64,000 nt of DNA from Tubiluchus corallicola (Eukaryota > Priapulida > Priapulimorpha > Priapulimorphida > Tubiluchidae), in contig JAQGDQ010000957.1 in assembly GCA_030141605.1 (NCBI GenBank), forward strand, positions 1 to 64,000. The letters run 5' to 3'. The position numbers and the translations under genes were made by a program. Under the pieces are notes generated by a model. The model was not told where the DNA came from, ran no database searches, and was given only the letters and a program-made list of their open reading frames with translations. Positions 58,422 to 64,000 of the stretch are shown in pieces (position 1 is the stretch's first letter; every line of letters begins with the position of its first letter).

Positions 58422-60104
58422 GTAAGTACACATTTATCATAAGGTAGTTTTCTTTTTGTAAATTTACTTTTTTATTTAGTAAATTTAATTATTTAGATTC
58501 TAGACTATGTAGTATGCATGTAGACTTGTAGTACATGCACGGTAATTATAGTAGCAAATAACAATTATGTAAAAATACCAGTTGAGAAAAACTGATTTTT
58601 CGCAAAATAAATAACGGTTCAATGTTGTAACAATTATACCCTTTCAAACAAGTAAAAAAACTTTTGTCCATGTTTACAAAAATTACAGGCGCAGAGAATG
58701 TAACTGGCGAACTACGTCAAGACCATTAGCAAAGAGACTAAGTTCCGTAATTCAAGATCAGCCACACCACTAAATGCTGTCACGTAACTACTTAAAAGAC
58801 GAACTACCCAACTTCTTATTACAGTTATTGAGTTATAAGTTTCTGTTAACTTAGACTTCTGATGATGCACCTCCACTGTTGCAAGACTTGCAGATTTGCT
58901 GATGTTCTTCTGTAGGTTTCTTTGAACAAAGTCTTGCAGTTTTGTCATTAGCTTAACCTTACTGCTGAAAAGTATAAATTAAAATTTGGAAGTTTGTTTG
59001 ACTAAGATGGTGTTCCAGAACAGTGTGTTGAAGTGTTTTTCATGTCAGTTTGGATGCATTGGGTTGTGCAATTCAAAGTTATTGAAATGTGATTGTTAAA
59101 TAGACCACTGGCCGGTCATTATGACCCTTTAGACTAATGTCGTTACACACTCAGTAACAGTGTGAGAGCACTACCCTCAGACATTGGATTTGTAAAGCAA
59201 AAATTGAGCCCTGGCTGATTAGTATCCCACATTTTACAGTTTTGTCTTTTTAGCGCTGCACACTAAACAATTCAGCAAAATGCATTTCATTTCTGCATCC
59301 TCTAAGACACACATCAGTTTCAATTTGTGCGCATCAGTCGATAGATGTATTAATGATTTTATACTTTTTAGGAAACATTTAAAAATCTCTTTAATGTTTA
59401 AATAACAATTTTATTAACTTTAATTTTGCGCAACTGTTAATGACAAGTTTATTAATTTTAGCAAAGATATTTTAAGGTGGTCTCTCCAACTTTGGTTTAT
59501 CATTGTCAATCTCTTAGTGGATCCATTCAATTTTGATAACTTCCTGTTATTTTATAGAATAATTTATAAAAAGAAAACTACTTTATGATAAACGTGTACT
59601 TACATATCATGCAATATTCTAAGTTTGATGATTTGTTGGAGTTTGTGAAGGTATATTTTTAACTCTGTAATTTTATTTGAAGTTTTAACTTTGTAGTTGT
59701 AACATTTTCTCAACTGCTGTAAAGCGCTTTGAAGCATTGTGTAAGGCTCTTATTATTATTATTATTATTATAACTTATAAATTTTATACCTTCTCGGGGA
59801 CTATCAAATTCTGTAGATCTTTGGGTATTAAAAGCTAATTGAGTTTTGTGTGGCTAACTTTTTAAAAATTTTCCCATGTTTCACAACGATCTCTCCTTAG
59901 CCTCATTCTAAGCCTCGTGCAAAACACATTGGCAATATTCAGCTGATAAGCATTTTAATTGTTATGATACGCAAAAGAAAATTACAAAAACAGCCAAAAT
60001 TATAAAGTTGCCTTAGATTTCTTCTACTTTTAAGTCAGTCTTGCAACATGTAGAGTAGATACGTTTGCCAATATTATATGTTAATTATAAGAATACGTTT
60101 TCAG
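58422..60104 (+). other. Probable intron in the GALE 5'UTR
   Basis: A strong donor (aaaat|gtaagtac) at 58422 and the acceptor acgttttcag ending at 60104, four bases before the GALE ATG, suggest a non-coding first exon ending at 58421. The interval includes a retroposon-like tail (taaagcgctttgaagcattg followed by ATT repeats, about 59720-59770). This is inferred from splice consensus only. Confidence 0.4.
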
Positions 60105-60108
60105 AAGT

Positions 60109-60244
60109 ATGGCAGAGAAAAATGAGAAAAAACATGTACTAGTTACTGGAGGAGCAGGTTACATTGGAAGCCACACTGTCGTGGAACTGGTTAATTCTGG
60201 ATATACGCCTATAATCGTTGATAATTTTCAGAATTCTTTCCCAG
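60109..60244 (+). CDS. GALE: GALE coding exon 1
   Basis: It starts [20 protein letters not shown] and ends NFQNSFP with one base left over (phase 1), donor cccag|gtaagt. It carries the NAD-binding glycine motif and the VDNF strand end. The short N-terminal extension before HVLVTGG is normal for animal GALE. Confidence 0.93.
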
Positions 60245-63204
60245 GTAAGTACAGGTAGAGTTTTCGCTAATAAATACATATGGTCTATCCAATCAACCCG
60301 ATATAATGCAACTCGATATCTAGCCAGTAATTTTAAACTTGTTAAAATCAGGAGGTAAAACACACTTTTACTCTATATTCACGGGAATTTGAATTACTTT
60401 TATGTTCACTCAGCTACTACTTCATTTTTTAATAGAAATGTAGTGAATTATAAATTGTACAGTTTGTTATATTGTTTTAGTTGTCATTTATGTCGTTGTG
60501 AAAGTACGTTTGCTGACTTGTATTTTTGTGTGTGTTTGTATTATTACTATTTGGTATGTGACAGTGACATTGGAAATTTTGACCTACAAATAGATGCCTT
60601 GTATATATTTATGTATATACTGTATGTATATGTATATGATATGTACATGTACAGAATAAAGATTTATCATCATTATCATAATTATTATCATCAGCTAGTA
60701 GGATAATTACTTCACAGACCGTTTGGATCATAACAATACTGGATGTGACCTATAAGATGCAAAAACAACAGAAAAAAGTTTTAAAACATGATCAGCAATC
60801 ATGTGGTTGTTCATTCTATCTAAATGTTTACTCATTGCCAAGAAATGATATGTGTTTATACTACAGTGATTTTAACGGTTTGCATAGCATGTTTTTTGGA
60901 TGGTATCAGATGCCCAATCAATGTACTTAACTAAACTCATTACAAATAAGACATTTTTGTTACATAAAAATACATACAGTTAACCTCGGATATAAGGTAC
61001 TCACTTATAAGGGACCACCAAAACCGGTCGCGATTTTTTGCAATGTTTTTCTTCACAAAAATCTGCGTATATAGAGTCCTCGGATATAAGAGACTTTTGC
61101 TTATAAAAGACGACATTTTTAGGACCCAGTAAGTAAGTAAGTACGTTTTATTAATCACCTTTTTACAAGAAAAACACAGAGTATGGTACGATAATATCAT
61201 ACAAAGTGACAAAATCATTAAATGAATAAATTATCTGAGTTAATGATATTCAAGTGATTGGTGAAAGGGTGGGGAAGAACTAAAAGTTACCAAAGTCAAC
61301 CACCCAGAAGAATACATACATACATACATACAAGAAAGAAGACCCATGCAATAGAAACCAAGTAAGTTTTCTCGATGACCAAATACTTTTTCCACCCTTA
61401 AACTTAATTAGCGCCATCTGTAATGCTCGTTTACCGGGGAACTAAATCGTTTGCCGGTAACATCGTCGCCAATTTTGCGGGAAATTTCCAAAAAATAACA
61501 AAATCTTGCGAGAAATGGTCCAAAAAGGCTACTGAAGCAGGGGAACAGATAGGGGACGCATACGTATGAACGCAGCTTAGATTTGGCTCTATTTCAGTTA
61601 TAAGAGACACCGAATATAAGGGACAATTTTTTCCGGTCCGGAGGTGTCTCTTATATCCGAGGTTAACTGAATACGCATATTCATTCAGCTTGGCACAAGT
61701 AGGTTTGATCACCACCAATAATCACAAAAATCTGAAACTTGTAACAACAAAGGAATTGCCTTTTCGCCAATGTTTCGCTTGAAATAATACGTTTCTGTAA
61801 AAAGTTCTTCTGAAACATAACCTCACTTAACTGCCACTCTCATTGCAAATATTGGAAATCATAAAAGAGAATTATTTATCAATTGGCAGCAAAAAGGAGC
61901 CAAGTCAACAAATTTTGTTATGTTTCTAGAGTGCCTGGATAGAATATCAGAACTTGTGGGATATCCCGTCATATTTTATGAAGTGAACATCTTAAATCAA
62001 GCAGCTTTAGAAGATGTCTTTCAAAAGGTAATCATGTTTCATATGTTAATAACTGCTAAAGTAGCTTACCTTGTACTCTCTAGTAGTGTTTACCAACAAT
62101 TAATGAAGCCATGTTTATACAGCATTTGTGAATATTGCTTGCAGCATAACATCCACCACGTGATTCATTTTGTTGGTTTGAAATGTGTTGGAGAATCATG
62201 GGATATGCCTTTGGACTACTACACAACAAACGTGTGTGGAGTGATTGTATTACTGCATGTAAGTAATAAAGTAATGTACGTTATGTATTAATTAATGCAA
62301 AAAGAATTCTATCACTAGAAGCAGGAAAAGATATACTTTAAGATGCTTTACTTTTACACTCCAGGCACCAACTTCAGGTTTAAGGCTCTTAGACATAGTA
62401 CATAGCGCAATAATTTCTACACCTGCAAAGGTGCGAGGCCACTCTGAACAAAAATGTGAAATATGTGAATGAAGATGGAGGGTAACGGGAATATATGAAA
62501 ACTTGGCCCTTGGCAGGTTGCAATTTATTTTACGACAAAGTTTTGTCCTAACTGTGTACTTGTTTTAGCACCAAGGATAGCTCTAAATTATCTTTAAATT
62601 TGTTTCTGATGGATAGAACACGTTTTGAAGGACAGTTTTCTGTATAACTGCAATGTGTAGTTGGTTTAAATTGAGAATAGGCTACCCATTAGTCAGTGAA
62701 GCTAAGCAAAATTAAAAAATATAATTTCTATCTTGCCAAAACAAAGCTGCAATTTATTAAAGTTTAGACACAGCCACATGCACAGGTGCACACATTAAAA
62801 AAGACACACTCTTACAAACAAACAACCGGACGGTTAAAATTGAAGAAGGCTCTGAAAAACCGTGGGCCATCCAAGACTTGAACCAAGAACCTTATGACTT
62901 CAGATCCACGCTCAATACACACACACACGAAAGCCAGCATGATAAGTGAGCATCAAAATGAGCCCATTTTTGACATACAGGTATCATTAATATGCCATTA
63001 ATATCACTTCCTTTACTTTACACACAGGTGATGCAGAAGTACAAAGTACGGAACTTGGTATTCTCCAGTTCCTGTACTGTGTACGGTGATGTGCAACAAC
63101 TGCCAATCAGTGAGACGCAATGTACGGGCTCGTGTACGAATCCATACGGAAAGTCTAAATACATGAACGAGGAGATATTGTCAGATTTCCATCAGGCTAA
63201 CAAT
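60109..63204 (+). CDS. GALE: UDP-glucose 4-epimerase (5' part; gene runs off the window)
   Basis: Gene-level entry; coding exons are 60109-60244, 61930-62027, 62145-62258 and 63028-63204, all GT-AG. GALE interconverts UDP-galactose and UDP-glucose (and the N-acetyl forms in animals) with bound NAD in the cytosol, the last step of the Leloir pathway. The 175 residues seen are the N-terminal half of a protein of about 348. They include the Rossmann glycine motif GGAGYIGSH (14-22), [15 protein letters not shown], and the catalytic SSSCTVYG (Ser131) and YGKSK (Tyr156, Lys160). All catalytic residues of the short-chain dehydrogenase fold are present. Exons coding for the substrate-binding C-terminus must lie beyond 64000. 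Confidence 0.95.
60245..61929 (+). other. GALE intron 1
   Basis: A 1.7-kb intron containing a pogo-like MITE (60977-61669) and a retroposon-like tail near 60655-60700 (aataaagatttatcatcatt). The frames at 60389-60706 and 61431-61718 belong to these or to chance. Confidence 0.7.
60977..61669. mobile_element. pogo-like MITE (CAGTTAACCTCGG ends) with internal insertion
   Basis: A 693-bp unit starts cagttaacctcggatataag and ends with the complement (atatccgaggttaactg). Further matching subterminal motifs are cttataagggac and its inverse. The left flank is TA; the right flank is AA, probably a mutated TA. The middle (about 61130-61340) holds (gtaa)n and (taca)n simple repeats that look like a later insertion. 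Confidence 0.7.
61930..62027 (+). CDS. GALE: GALE coding exon 2
   Basis: The acceptor is ttatgtttctag. Together with the base left from exon 1 it reads [20 protein letters not shown], then [13 protein letters not shown], and ends in phase 0 at donor caaaag|gtaatc. It aligns with the E-LRRV-ELTG...D-LD-LF-K segment of animal GALE. Confidence 0.92.
62145..62258 (+). CDS. GALE: GALE coding exon 3
   Basis: Acceptor attgcttgcag, donor ctgcat|gtaagt, phase 0 at both ends. It encodes 38 residues from [20 protein letters not shown] to VIVLLH. The family motif HFAGLKAVGES is present with Ala-to-Val and Ala-to-Cys changes, both mild. Confidence 0.93.
62259..63027 (+). other. GALE intron 3
   Basis: A 769-bp intron. 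On its minus strand, at about 62870-62930, is a weak tRNA-like segment (B-box-like ggttcaagtc) followed by a (GT)n run, probably another SINE remnant. Confidence 0.6.
63028..63204 (+). CDS. GALE: GALE coding exon 4
   Basis: Acceptor tacacacag, donor aacaat|gtacgt, phase 0 at both ends. It encodes 59 residues from [20 protein letters not shown] through [19 protein letters not shown] to QANN. It contains the catalytic Ser/Tyr/Lys set. Confidence 0.94.
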
Positions 63205-64000
63205 GTACGTCGACATCTTATGTGATGGTGAATAGTAAAACGCAAAACACCTTTCGGTTTTTATACGTTGTAAGCTGGAATCCCGCATTCAACGGCAGTC
63301 CTTACACAGTAATGATGTTTGCTGCAAAACTACCTCAAGGCTCATTATCAAGGCTAACTCTTTAGGATGATGCATCGAGCCATTAGAAATGTCTCAACCA
63401 CGTTCGAATGATGTGAAACAGTGCACAAAGGTTGTTTGCTTGGCAAAAACCCATTAATTTACTAATTAGGATTAATATTGGAGAATTAATAAGAAAAGAT
63501 AAGATAAGAAAACAGGTTAATTTTTCATATCATGCCCAATTTTGAAGTACGGTACAAGTATACATTTTAATACCTGTAATAATGCCAAAGTAATTCTGTT
63601 AAATAATAGGTTAAACATTAATTAAAGGTGGGTGAGCCCAACTAGTGATGATATCACAACTAAACATAATTTAATTCCCACAGCACAAACGTTCCATATG
63701 TGTGTTGCATGTGATTGTAAGAGTGAAAATTGAGGTACCGTGCTACTGTATAAGATTTAGTGTAATTTACAAACACTTAGCAAATTTAAAGTTTAAAATT
63801 CACTCACGTATGAACACTCGAACACATGTACTAGGTTACAACCGAACACCTTTGAATGGTACAACACCTGTTTTTGTGCAATGCATTTCCGAGATGTAGG
63901 CGCTAGTGCCCATCTAACTAGCAAATGGTAAAAAGCAGTAGCCACACCAATGCGAAATTAGGTTTTTGTGATTACAATTCTTTCACGTAAGTCATTCTTG
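63205..64000 (+). other. GALE intron 4 (open at window end)
   Basis: The intron after exon 4 runs to the window edge and contains an R1 repeat copy (63550-64000). No further GALE exon is seen before 64000. Confidence 0.7.
63550..64000 (+). repeat. Dispersed ~500-bp repeat family R1, copy c
   Basis: Colinear with 40160-40655 and with the reverse complement of 18635-19125. Shared blocks include cagcacaaacgttcc, aacacctgtttttgtgcaat, ggcgctagtgcccatctaac and the terminal ctttcacgtaagtcattc. It is probably truncated by the window edge. Confidence 0.7.

Noticed and set aside
58712-58948. 78-residue minus-strand frame with helical composition
   Set aside because: It lies in the probable GALE 5'UTR intron on the opposite strand, has no splice partner and no known family.

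Overview
The window looks like nuclear DNA from an invertebrate animal. It is AT-rich and gene-sparse, genes are split by GT-AG introns, and microsatellites and small transposon remnants are dense. One interstitial TAACCC tract fits the metazoan telomere repeat. The recognisable proteins are animal ones: an Arp2/3 subunit, an LRR-Ig-FN3 neuronal-type receptor and UDP-galactose 4-epimerase. The LRRN-type receptor suggests a bilaterian. The phylum cannot be fixed from sequence alone, though the repeat content would suit a marine lophotrochozoan or similar invertebrate.

Four protein-coding loci can be supported. (1) ARPC1 (+), a complete 370-residue WD40 protein with an uninterrupted reading frame at 14616-15728 and a probable 5'UTR intron. 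(2) A large uncharacterised Ser/Thr-rich single-pass membrane glycoprotein (-). Its exons were found at 36870-36920 (tentative), 33377-33502, 28585-32864, 27169-27264, 20977-21207 and 18286-18462. All splice phases agree and the frame runs into a transmembrane segment, a short cytoplasmic tail and a stop. Its 5' exons were not found. (3) An LRRN/NLRR-like receptor (+), 687 residues in one exon (52569-54632). (4) The 5' half of GALE (+): four coding exons at 60109-63204, with the rest beyond the window edge.

The remainder is non-coding and repeat-rich. 1-14.4 kb holds low-complexity tracts, an inverted pair of a 470-bp repeat carrying a conserved short frame, non-LTR retrotransposon 3' fragments, a hAT-type MITE and a collapsed LTR element. 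The introns of the membrane-protein gene contain a 5S-rRNA-headed SINE inserted inside an older repeat, several MITE-like elements, a LINE fragment and a tRNA-like SINE. 35.7-36.5 kb has two hAT-type MITEs side by side, separated by one shared target-site copy. 37-52 kb is intergenic, with long GA, AAT and ATGT arrays and a pogo-like MITE. 55-58 kb shows almost nothing.

The loci show no sign of working together. Actin nucleation, cell-surface adhesion or signalling, and sugar-nucleotide metabolism are ordinary neighbours in an animal genome. The most novel-looking element is the Ser/Thr-rich membrane protein, which I could not assign to any family.
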